The notes under the pieces: model-generated
The model's database searches: none
What the model was told of the DNA's origin: nothing
Seen by the model: the letters and a program-made list of their open reading frames with translations, nothing else
NCBI GenBank assembly: GCA_013361015.1
Contig: JABWAN010000001.1
Span: 1 to 24,153, forward strand
Direction of reading: 5' to 3'
Origin: Candidatus Zhuqueibacterota bacterium
GTDB lineage: Bacteria > Zhuqueibacterota > Zhuqueibacteria > Zhuqueibacterales > Zhuqueibacteraceae
DNA: 24,153 bases
Shown: piece by piece, positions 7,914 to 15,177 of the stretch
Layout: each line of letters starts with the position of its first letter
Numbering within the stretch: position 1 is the stretch's first letter
Position numbers and translations under genes: made by a program

Positions 7914-8056
7914 ACGAGAGCCTTGGGTTGATGAATCAAAAAACTTTATCAAAATCCGAATGGCGATTCACGAGCGTTGCGCTTTGAGGAAAATCTTGCT
8001 ATTTTTATTCAGTCAAATCCACTATGAAAACTCACAATAGATGAACTGAGAATCCC

Positions 8057-8368
8057 ATGATGCAAACATCCTTTGCCGAGCCGGAGATCGATGCGCTGCT
8101 TCGAACCGGCCTCTATCAAAGCCGCGAGGAGATCATTGCGGATGCCTTTCGCAATCTGTTGCTCAACAACAAAGCTTTGCGGCTGGAGCTTGCGATCGAG
8201 TTGTTTCGAGCCGATGAAGTTTATCTTGGCCGCGCCGCCGAGATTGCCGGCAGCGACCGCTGGGAATTTCGAGAGATTCTGCACGAACGCCATATTCCCA
8301 TCGTTATAGAAGCGGAGCCCGCTGAAGCAATGGATCGAGATCTCGCACGTTTCTTTGGCAAAGAATAA
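8057..8368 (+). CDS. UPF0175 family antitoxin
   Basis: This 103-residue protein fits UPF0175. It has a helical N-terminus (TGLYQSREEIIADAFRNLL), then the signature LELAIELFRADEVYLGRAAEIAGSDRWEFREILHERHIP, which resembles a helix-turn-helix. UPF0175 genes usually precede a PIN-domain RNase as antitoxin. The same is true here: the TAA stop overlaps the ATG of a PIN remnant by one base. It lies on the opposite strand between two hydrogenase-like subunit genes and looks like an insertion. The frame is intact. Confidence 0.8.
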   Translation: MMQTSFAEPEIDALLRTGLYQSREEIIADAFRNLLLNNKALRLELAIELFRADEVYLGRAAEIAGSDRWEFREILHERHIPIVIEAEPAEAMDRDLARFFGKE

Positions 8369-8579
8369 TGATTGTCTCCGATACCAATATCCTCTCAACG
8401 TTCGCTCGGATTCAGCGGTTGGAGTTGCTGTTTGCCGCCGTCGCCGCGGACTCGCTCCATCTCCCGCCTGCAGTGCAAGCGGACACTGTACTAAAGACAA
8501 AGTCCGACAAGTGATGGACGACATCGAAAAAAGCAAGCCGGGTATGGTGATCAAGGGCAAAGATGAAATCCTCCGGTAA
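8368..8579 (+). pseudogene. PIN-domain toxin remnant with internal deletion and frameshift
   Basis: From the ATG at 8368 the frame reads a normal PIN start (MIVSDTNILSTFARIQRLELL with D5) to LHLPPAV. It then becomes unrelated sequence and stops at a TGA at 8512-8514 after 48 codons. In another frame, about 8487-8579 reads VRQVMDDIEKSKPGMV and ends at a TAA. This resembles the C-terminal segment of PIN toxins in this pairing (VMDDI or VMDDL). The middle of the domain, with the remaining metal-binding acids, is missing. I infer an internal deletion of several dozen codons that also shifted the frame, so a working RNase is very unlikely. Confidence 0.75.
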
Positions 8580-8618
8580 TACCTCCTCCGTCCCCAAGAT
8601 ATTTTGATGACCCCTTTT

Positions 8619-10646
8619 TCACAACCACCTCGCTGCCAACAACAACAGCACGAGAATCACCGTCACATACACGAGATATGCATGCACCGAGCCGGATTGC
8701 AAGCGCCGCACTTTGTGCGCAAGTAGGCGCACCCGCGCGAGCAACGGCCTATACAAAACTTTTTCGAACCACGGCGTGATCTCACTCTTGTACTCGATGG
8801 ATTGCACGAAGTATTTCGACTCGGGATGAAAGTCAATCGTGAGCTCTTTGGTCGGACGATACAACTCGGCGAAGACGCGGCGCAGTGGCTCGGCGAAGGC
8901 AGTGGCAGTGTATTCCATGCGCGGAGATTGGCCGATGCGGCCGCAGCCCCACGAGTCGCTCACGCGCGCTTTACGATTGCTGCGCAGCAGCCACAGCAAC
9001 AACGGCACGAGACCGAGCAAGAGCACCAATCCAAGCGCCATGAGCGCCGGTGAGACTTGTCCGAAATTTTCCGGCGTTTGCAGCGACAAGCCGAGCGTGA
9101 AAGCCGCGCGCGTATCCGGCAAGCGGTCAAGGCCCGCGAGAATGGCGCTCAATTGCGGCACGACCACGAACGGCGCCAATCCCAACGCAAGGCACGCGAG
9201 CGCCAATATTCCCATGCCTGCGCGCATCGAAAGCGGCGCCTCGTGCGCGTGCGCCGCTTCGTGCGAGCGCGGAATGGCGAGAAAAGTGATGCCGAAAGCT
9301 TTCACGAAGCAGGCCACCGCGAGGCCGCTGGTGAGCGCGAGCATCCCGACGGCGAGCGGCATGCCCACCGCGATTTCGGGTTTGGGAATGTGAAATCCGC
9401 CGAGCAGCGCTTGAAACACGATCCACTCCGAAGCGAAACCATTGAGCGGCGGCAGCGCAGAGATCGCGGCTGCGCCGATTAAAAAGAAGAAACCGGTCCA
9501 GGGCATGCGTTTGATCAAGCCGCCCATTTCTTCCATGTTGCGTGTGTGCGTGGCGTGCAGCACCGCACCCGCGCCGAGAAAAAGCAACCCTTTGAACGCG
9601 GCGTGATTGATCGTGTGATACAAACCGCCGATGAAACCGAGCGCGGCGAGCGTCATCAAACCGTAGCTTTGAAACATCATGCCCGCGCCGAAGCCGATCA
9701 AAATAATGCCGATGTTTTCCACGGAATGATACGCGAGCAGACGTTTGAGATCGTGCTCCATCAACGCATACAAAACGCCGAGCAGGGCCGACACCGAGCC
9801 GACGGCGAGCACGGTGATGCCCCACCAAACCGGCCCGGACCCGAGCAGATCGATCAGCACGCGCGCGAGGCCGTAAATCCCCATCTTGATCACGACACCG
9901 GACATCAGCGCCGAAACATGGCTGGGCGCAACCGGATGCGCCATCGGCAGCCACACGTGCAGCGGCACAATGCCGGCTTTGGAACCGAAGCCGAAGAGCG
10001 CGAGCATGAAAGCAGCATTGCGCACCATCGGCGACAGTGTGGCAGCGCCGGAACGCATGGCTGTGAACGACGCCGTCACCTCGCCGTTGGAAAGCAACAA
10101 GAACATGGCGAGCAGTGCGGCGAAACCGGCGTGCGTCATGGCAATGTACCAAATGCCCGCGCGCACGGCGCCGGCTTGATCATGCTCGGTGAGCACCATG
10201 AAGTACGCGGAAAGCGACATGGCTTCCCACGCAATCAAAAACGTGAGCGCGTTATCGGCCAGCACTTGAAGGCAAAGCGCGAGCAACAGCACATTGAACA
10301 TCGCGCCGAGCATGCGAAGCGAGTAGCGGCCTTCATAAGAGGCGGAATAACCGTAGCCATAAATTGCAGCCGCCGCGCCGAGCAATCCAATGACGATGAG
10401 AAAGAACGCACCGAGTCCGTCGAGGCGCAAAGCCACGCCGGTGAGCGGAAGAACCTCGCCCGCGGCAAATCCCAATGTCGCATTGGTGAGAATGGCGGCA
10501 ACGCCGAGCAGCAACGCTGCTAGTGAGCCGATCGTTGCGCCGAGTGCAACCAACGCGCGTCCCATTGCGCCGCGCATTCCGAGCAGCGCCATTACTGCGC
10601 CGAATCCATAGGCCGCGAGCATTATGAAAAAATAGAGGCGCATCAT
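8619..10646 (-). CDS. HyfB-like antiporter-type subunit, second copy
   Basis: This 675-residue polytopic protein belongs to the HyfB/NuoL-type antiporter family and is close to the length of E. coli HyfB (about 672). The ion-path residues are present: E141 in LIAWEAMSLSAY, K223 in GFGSKAGIVPLHVWLP and K254 in MSGVVIKMGIYGL. NHAAFKGLLFLGAGAVLHATHTR follows later. The soluble C-terminal loop (565-615, SWGCGRIGQ to KYFVQ) differs from the upstream paralogue at only one residue, and one last membrane helix closes the protein. It starts with two ATG codons and no clear ribosome site. It is a tandem paralogue of the gene at 11039-13072. Confidence 0.9.
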   Translation of the reverse strand: MMRLYFFIMLAAYGFGAVMALLGMRGAMGRALVALGATIGSLAALLLGVAAILTNATLGFAAGEVLPLTGVALRLDGLGAFFLIVIGLLGAAAAIYGYGYSASYEGRYSLRMLGAMFNVLLLALCLQVLADNALTFLIAWEAMSLSAYFMVLTEHDQAGAVRAGIWYIAMTHAGFAALLAMFLLLSNGEVTASFTAMRSGAATLSPMVRNAAFMLALFGFGSKAGIVPLHVWLPMAHPVAPSHVSALMSGVVIKMGIYGLARVLIDLLGSGPVWWGITVLAVGSVSALLGVLYALMEHDLKRLLAYHSVENIGIILIGFGAGMMFQSYGLMTLAALGFIGGLYHTINHAAFKGLLFLGAGAVLHATHTRNMEEMGGLIKRMPWTGFFFLIGAAAISALPPLNGFASEWIVFQALLGGFHIPKPEIAVGMPLAVGMLALTSGLAVACFVKAFGITFLAIPRSHEAAHAHEAPLSMRAGMGILALACLALGLAPFVVVPQLSAILAGLDRLPDTRAAFTLGLSLQTPENFGQVSPALMALGLVLLLGLVPLLLWLLRSNRKARVSDSWGCGRIGQSPRMEYTATAFAEPLRRVFAELYRPTKELTIDFHPESKYFVQSIEYKSEITPWFEKVLYRPLLARVRLLAHKVRRLQSGSVHAYLVYVTVILVLLLLAARWL

Positions 10647-10660
10647 AAAACTACTTCTGC

Positions 10661-10876
10661 GTTTTGATTTTCAAATTGAGTAATCGCCCCACAAAATTTG
10701 TCATTCTGGAGGAATCTTTTTAAGCCCAGGCCTCGCGGTCTAGAACTAGAAAAGTTTTATGTTGCGTCGCTGCTCCACCTGCGTTTCATCTTTGCTTGTT
10801 TACCGGACTTTTATCTCTGCGGGCTAGCTGACTTCAAAGCGATAGCATCCCGCCGCCGAGCTGAAATTTTCAAGCG
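10661..10876 (+). repeat. Dispersed ~215-bp repeat, copy 2 (hyfB-hyfB junction)
   Basis: This is the inverse-orientation copy of the unit at 6693-6905. The core is 10738-10876 and the distal arm 10661-10687. Between them lies TGTCATTCTGGAGGAATC (from 10699), which recurs inverted at about 10948-10967 as a 20-base pair matching at 17 positions. The insertion may therefore extend to 10967. The remaining DNA to 11038 ends in a short inverted GTAGC/GCTAC pair, and no gene is visible in the whole 392-base gap. Confidence 0.75.
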
Positions 10877-11038
10877 CGCCACGCTCGCTTCAATATCATT
10901 ATCATCTTTTCTAATGCTCGGCACGAAACTCTCTCAAGCCACGAGGCAAGGTTCCTGCAAAATGACATTTCGAAACGAAGTAGTGCAGTTACAAAGAGCT
11001 GCGCAAGTTACGGTGCCCCCGTAGCCCGAGCAGCTTCG

Positions 11039-13072
11039 CTACTTCCACGGCAACAGCAGCGCACAGAGCATGAACATGAGCACGATGAAAAGATAAACCA
11101 AATAGCCGTGCAGCGAGCCGGACTGCACCCGGCGCACTTGTTTGCTGACCCAGCTTATCACATTGACCAGCGGGTGATAGATGAACTCTTCAAACCATGA
11201 GCGGATTTCGGTTTTATAGTCGATCGCTTGCACGAAGTATTTCGACTCGGGATGGAAGTCGATCGTCAACTCTTTGGTCGGGCGATACAACTCCGCGAAC
11301 ACGCGGCGCAGCGGCTCGGCGAAGGCAGTGGCGGTATATTCCATGCGCGGAGTTTGGCCGATGCGACCGCAACCCCATGAGGCACTCACGCGCACACGGC
11401 GATTGAAACGCGACATTCCCAAAACAAAGGCAGTGAGGCCGAGCACAACGAGCAAAGCGAGAGCTGCGAGCGTGGGTGAAATCTGCGCGAAGTCATTCGG
11501 CGTTTGCAGCGCGAGTCCCAGCGCGAGCGTGGGCGCTTCGGCCGGAAGTCCATCCAAACCGGCAATCACTCGCCCGAGCACTGGCATGACAAGGAAGGGC
11601 AACACGCCCAGCCCGAGGCAGAGTAGCGTCGACAATGCCATGCTGAGGCGCATGGCGACCGGGCCTTCGTGGGCGTGCGCCGCTTCTGTCGAGCGCGGGA
11701 TGGCAAGAAAGGTGATGCCGAACGCTTTGACGAATCCGGCCGCGGCGAGACCGCTGGTGAGCGCGAGCATACCCACGGCGATCATCATCAACGCTGCGAC
11801 CACAGGCTGCGGCAAATTGACCCCCGGCAGCAATGATTGAAATAAAAGCCATTCGCTCACGAAACCATTGAGCGGCGGCAGCCCGGCAATCGCCACGGAT
11901 CCAACGAGAAAAAAGAGCGCGGTCCACGGCAATGGCTTGATCAATCCCCCCATGCGGTTCATATCGCGCGTGTGCGTTGCGTGCAGTACCGCGCCCGCGC
12001 CCATGAACAGCAGCCCTTTGAAAGCGGCGTGATTGAGCGCATGATAAAGCGCAGCGATGAAGGCCAGAGCCGAGGCCGCAGCCAAGCCGCGTGCGCCGAA
12101 TACAAAGCCCGCACCCACACCGATGAAGATAATACCGATGTTTTCCACGCTGGAATAAGCGAGCAAGCGTTTGAGATCGTTCTCCATCAACGCATAGAGA
12201 ATACCCACCACCGCGGAGACGGCTCCAGCGAGCAGCAATATGACGCCCCACCATGTCGGCCCGCCGCCGAGCAAATCAAGCGCGACGCGCAGCAAACCGT
12301 ACACACCTATCTTGATCATCACGCCGGACATGAGCGCGGAAACGTGGCTGGGCGCAGCGGGATGCGCGCGCGGCAGCCAAATGTGCAGCGGCACGAGGCC
12401 CGCTTTGGACCCGAAGCCAAGAAAGGCAAGCACGAAAATGAGATTGCGTATGGCCGGAGAAAGTGCGGCTGCACTCGCGCGCAAATCTCCAAACGCGCCG
12501 GAGCCGCCGTTCGCGAGCAGCAAAAATGCGGCGAGCAACATTAGCAATCCGGCATGCGTCATGGCCGCATACCACAAGCCCGCACGCACGGCACTCGCCT
12601 CGCGACCTTCCGTGATCACGAGAAAATAGGAAGTCAGCGACATCGCTTCCCACATGAGCAGGAAAGTGAGAATGTTGTTCGCCATCGTTACCAAACTCAT
12701 CGCAAGCACAAAGAGATTGAACATCACGCCGAGCAGGCGGAGCGACGCGCGCCCGTCTTCGTAGATTGCGGAATAGCCCGCGCCATAAATCGCCGCGGGA
12801 ATGGCGCCGGCGCCGATGAGAATGAGAAAGAACGCGCCGAGTGCATCAAGTCGCAATGCAAAACCGCCCGCGAGGGGCAACAAAGCCGGAAGCGACCATT
12901 CAAATGGCGTGTTCGAAATAAGCACCGATGCGCCGAGCGCGATGCCCGCGGTTGCGCCCATGACCGCGCCGAGCGCAACCAACCCGCGTCCGAGTGCGCC
13001 GCGCCCGCTAATCAATGCGACCAACGCACCGAAACCATAGGCTGAGATGAGTAAGAGCAAGAGAATTTGCAT
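11039..13072 (-). CDS. HyfB-like antiporter-type subunit, first copy
   Basis: This 677-residue polytopic subunit is homologous over its full length to the next gene downstream, with roughly two thirds identity in the central helices by eye. Conserved residues are E142 (MWEAMSLTSYF), K223 (GFGSKAGLVPLHIWLP), K254 (MSGVMIKIGVYGL) and NHAAFKGLLFMGAGAVLHATHTR. The C-terminal soluble loop begins at residue 565 (SWGCGRIGQT). With the second copy and the HyfF-like protein, the complex would have three antiporter-like modules, the same number as complex I (NuoL, NuoM, NuoN). No strong ribosome site precedes the ATG. A 117-base gap with two hairpins separates it from the N2-subunit gene. Confidence 0.9.
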   Translation of the reverse strand: MQILLLLLISAYGFGALVALISGRGALGRGLVALGAVMGATAGIALGASVLISNTPFEWSLPALLPLAGGFALRLDALGAFFLILIGAGAIPAAIYGAGYSAIYEDGRASLRLLGVMFNLFVLAMSLVTMANNILTFLLMWEAMSLTSYFLVITEGREASAVRAGLWYAAMTHAGLLMLLAAFLLLANGGSGAFGDLRASAAALSPAIRNLIFVLAFLGFGSKAGLVPLHIWLPRAHPAAPSHVSALMSGVMIKIGVYGLLRVALDLLGGGPTWWGVILLLAGAVSAVVGILYALMENDLKRLLAYSSVENIGIIFIGVGAGFVFGARGLAAASALAFIAALYHALNHAAFKGLLFMGAGAVLHATHTRDMNRMGGLIKPLPWTALFFLVGSVAIAGLPPLNGFVSEWLLFQSLLPGVNLPQPVVAALMMIAVGMLALTSGLAAAGFVKAFGITFLAIPRSTEAAHAHEGPVAMRLSMALSTLLCLGLGVLPFLVMPVLGRVIAGLDGLPAEAPTLALGLALQTPNDFAQISPTLAALALLVVLGLTAFVLGMSRFNRRVRVSASWGCGRIGQTPRMEYTATAFAEPLRRVFAELYRPTKELTIDFHPESKYFVQAIDYKTEIRSWFEEFIYHPLVNVISWVSKQVRRVQSGSLHGYLVYLFIVLMFMLCALLLPWK

Positions 13073-13107
13073 TATCCGAAGTTTGTTTATTCGCTAAAGC
13101 GCTCGAC

Positions 13108-13129
13108 CCTCGGCCTAGCCGAGGTTTTT
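13108..13129 (+). repeat. Perfect 7-bp hairpin followed by five T
   Basis: CCTCGGC, a CTA loop and GCCGAGG (13108-13124) are followed by TTTTT. The shape is that of an intrinsic terminator, but it faces + while the genes on both sides are on -, and no + gene ends here. The core resembles the palindromes at 13163-13177, 22655-22675 and 22689-22709, so a small palindromic repeat is more likely. It could block antisense transcription into hyfI. Confidence 0.5.
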
Positions 13130-13162
13130 AGCATACGATTGTGAATCGGAGGTCGGGAATGT

Positions 13163-13177
13163 AACGGCCAAGCCGTT
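13163..13177. repeat. Short palindrome of the GGC-CAA-GCC type
   Basis: AACGGC, CAA and GCCGTT form a perfect 6-bp stem with a three-base loop, 13 bases beyond the end of the N2-subunit gene. In the - transcript it would fold between the hyfI-like and hyfB-like genes, where it might stabilise or attenuate the message. It belongs to the same palindrome family as those near 22655-22709. Confidence 0.45.
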
Positions 13178-13189
13178 GCACAGCATCTT

Positions 13190-13708
13190 TTACTTTTTCC
13201 GCAAACGATCCAGCGCCGCGAGAATGCCGCGCAGAATGTTCGCCGGTTCCGGCGGGCAACCGGGCACGAACACATCCACCGGCACCACTTTATCGACGCT
13301 GCCAATGACGGCATAACTGCCTTTGAACACGCCGCACGTCTGCGCGCAATCGCCGACCGCAACCACCAATTTCGGGTCGGGCGTGGCTTCGTAAGTTTTG
13401 CGCAGCGGCACTTCCATGTTGCGCGTCACCGGCCCGGTCACGAGCAGCATGTCCGCATGCCGCGGCGAGGCGACGAAATGAATGCCGAAGCGCTCCAAGT
13501 CATACACCGGGCTGGTAAGTGCGGTGATTTCGATCTCGCAGCCATTGCACGAGCCGGCATCCACTTCGCGAATCGCGAGCGCGCGCCGCAGCAGCCGCTT
13601 GCTCTTCGCATCAATCTGTTTGACGAGCTCCACGACTTCGACCTCCTCGGGCCCCAGTGGCTCGGTGACGATACCGGTTTTGAAAATCTTTTTGAATAAA
13701 GAAGGCAT
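13190..13708 (-). CDS. NuoB/HyfI-like small subunit with intact N2 cluster ligands
   Basis: This 172-residue protein is the iron-sulfur subunit that passes electrons next to the large subunit. All four tetranuclear cluster ligands are present: C54 and C57 in GSCNGCEIE, C121 in VGDCAQTCG and C151 in VPGCPPEP. An extra C125 lies beside the third ligand. The N-terminus (MPSLFKKIFKTGIVTE) matches HyfI/HycG-type proteins. The ATG at 13708 is chosen because AGGA lies seven bases upstream; the 19 residues before it are not family-like. It is shorter than E. coli HyfI (about 250) and near the size of archaeal membrane-hydrogenase small subunits. It is the first gene of the complex, so the operon promoter should lie in the 620-base gap upstream. 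Confidence 0.9.
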   Translation of the reverse strand: MPSLFKKIFKTGIVTEPLGPEEVEVVELVKQIDAKSKRLLRRALAIREVDAGSCNGCEIEITALTSPVYDLERFGIHFVASPRHADMLLVTGPVTRNMEVPLRKTYEATPDPKLVVAVGDCAQTCGVFKGSYAVIGSVDKVVPVDVFVPGCPPEPANILRGILAALDRLRKK

Positions 13709-14328
13709 AACGCTTTCCTGCGAACGTTGTCGAAAAAAATTGCACCGCGACTGAACGCCAAGCAATGCTCATGTTTTTCACTAGCGTTAATGGGCGCGCA
13801 TTCACGGTTGCTGCTTGTTTGGTTGTGGCTTGTTTGCGTTCGAAGATCGTGCTCGACGAGCTGAAACCGATGTGCTCCTGTTTATCGGCAAGAGCCGCCA
13901 ATCAAAAACGGAGGGGAAGAAGGATTTTGGGAGATCTAGCCTCCCCAGTGCGAGACGATGGAAACTGCAAATTCATCGAGAGTCCTTTCTCCTGTTGCTT
14001 CGCACCACATTTTCACGAGGCGCATAAAGTGTGATAAGATTTATCGTGAGTCTCGCACGAGCCTTGCGAGGCAGTTAAACGGCGCGGAATATAAATAAAA
14101 GATCACCATCGAGCAAGCACACCGTCACATTTTTACGCAGCCATGAAGCATTCCTCCTTGCTCACGTTGCGAAGAATCATTGCGAGCATTGCAATGTCAC
14201 TCGCTGCCCCAATCACCTTACTTGAACGTGTCATCCATGCAGCTCATGACGCGGCGATATTCCGAATCCTCCTCAGGAAAAGTCTGCAAGCACGTTCACG
14301 ACAATTGCAATGCCCGCTAGTGCGTTGC
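13709..14328. other. 620-bp gap without a convincing gene; probable operon promoter region
   Basis: Open frames of 60-95 codons occur on + here, but none has a ribosome site, a recognisable motif or convincing composition. The gap lies upstream of the first gene of the respiratory complex and downstream of the lipoprotein gene, so the complex's promoter should be within it. AT-rich sequence near 14030-14100 could hold it. A 6-bp stem occurs at 14052-14070 (CTCGCA/TGCGAG). I see no clear terminator for the lipoprotein gene. Confidence 0.4.
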
Positions 14329-14943
14329 TTAACGACGGCGTAACTGCGGCGCGGCTTTGGCAATCGCAGTTTGCAGTTCTGCGCCAATGGCCGTGGCTTT
14401 ATCCAAACAAGCTTTGGCTTTATCTCGCGCGGAGAGAAAATCGCCTTTGTTGATCAAATCGCTGGCCTCAGCCAGCGCAGTTTCCAGCGCCGTCAAATCA
14501 GTCTGCATGGCTTCGAGTGCGGCGCGGCCTTCTTTGCCCTTGGGCGCTTTCTGCAACAACTCTTTGCCGGTGGTGATGGCGGTCTGCGCTTGCGTGATCA
14601 AGTCTTGCGCTTCCTGCTGGGCCTTCTCCTTTTGCACTTTGGCGGTCTCAGCCGCGCGATTGGCCGTAGTGGTCGCAGCGATCAACAATTCCGTTGCGCG
14701 CGTATAATCACGAAACACGGCGAATTTGGATTTTTGCTCATCGATCGCGCTGAGGGCAGCGCGCAACGAGTCTTGCGCCGCGCTATATTCTGCTGCGGCA
14801 TAACGCTCCGCCTCCGCTTTGGTCGCAGCGTCGAGTGCGGCTTGCGCGGTTTGGATATCCTGTTGCGGCGCTTCGGCGCAGCCGAGAAGCAGTGCCAAAG
14901 TCAACAGCACCGCCGTGCGGCCAAAGATTTTCGATAACTTCAT
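14329..14943 (-). CDS. Coiled-coil lipoprotein (DUF4398-like)
   Basis: This 204-residue protein has a lipoprotein signal ending in the lipobox LLGC (C22). Alanine follows the cysteine, so outer-membrane sorting is expected in a Gram-negative. The mature part is almost entirely helical, rich in Ala, Glu, Lys and Gln, with heptad-like repeats. It resembles DUF4398-type periplasmic coiled-coil proteins, whose function is unknown. AAGGAG seven bases before the ATG is the best ribosome site in this part of the window. The ATG overlaps the stop of a probable 50-codon gene as ATGA, and the two-component genes lie just upstream, so these may be co-transcribed. Confidence 0.75.
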   Translation of the reverse strand: MKLSKIFGRTAVLLTLALLLGCAEAPQQDIQTAQAALDAATKAEAERYAAAEYSAAQDSLRAALSAIDEQKSKFAVFRDYTRATELLIAATTTANRAAETAKVQKEKAQQEAQDLITQAQTAITTGKELLQKAPKGKEGRAALEAMQTDLTALETALAEASDLINKGDFLSARDKAKACLDKATAIGAELQTAIAKAAPQLRRR

Positions 14944-15092
14944 GTCGTACTCCTTTCAAATTGTTTCATCATCCCTGCAATATCATGGTAGTGCTTCAGG
15001 TACTTGATCGCGTTGCCTTCGGCAGTGAGAAAGAGCGCAGCCTGCACCAGCATTTTTTGATGCGTCGCAGACTTGCCCATAAATTCACCCAT
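14940..15092 (-). CDS. Probable small protein of 50 residues, coupled to the lipoprotein
   Basis: This short frame reads MGEFMGKSATHQKMLVQAAL, continues through FLTAEGNAIKYLKHYHDIAG, and ends QFERSTT with a TGA overlapping the lipoprotein ATG. The composition is protein-like and helical, much more so than the competing frame that overlaps it. The open frame extends upstream (HEDGFDQFNAIAAT) without an ATG, GTG or TTG. The true start may therefore be unusual, or a base may have been lost after the ATG near 15132. No ribosome site precedes 15092. I do not recognise a family. Confidence 0.4.
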   Translation of the reverse strand: MGEFMGKSATHQKMLVQAALFLTAEGNAIKYLKHYHDIAGMMKQFERSTT

Positions 15093-15177
15093 TGTTGCAG
15101 CAATAGCGTTGAATTGATCAAAGCCATCTTCATGTTTGCCAGCCGTCCTTTTCTTGAACTTCCTCGTGCGCTTGCAG

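Noticed and set aside
9127..10152. Long - strand frame overlapping the second hyfB gene
   Set aside because: Same-strand out-of-frame shadow rich in Arg and His; the hyfB frame carries all family motifs.
13108..13129. Intrinsic terminator for the N2-subunit gene
   Set aside because: The T-run is on +, but the gene and its downstream partners are on -, so it cannot end their transcript.
13765..14034. Overlapping + strand frames in the 620-bp gap
   Set aside because: Two different frames are open with no start signal and cysteine-rich, low-plausibility translations; more likely non-coding.
14143..14343. Open + frame of 66 codons with an N-terminal hydrophobic stretch
   Set aside because: No ribosome site, irregular composition after the first 30 residues and no recognisable motif; it also overlaps the end of the lipoprotein gene.
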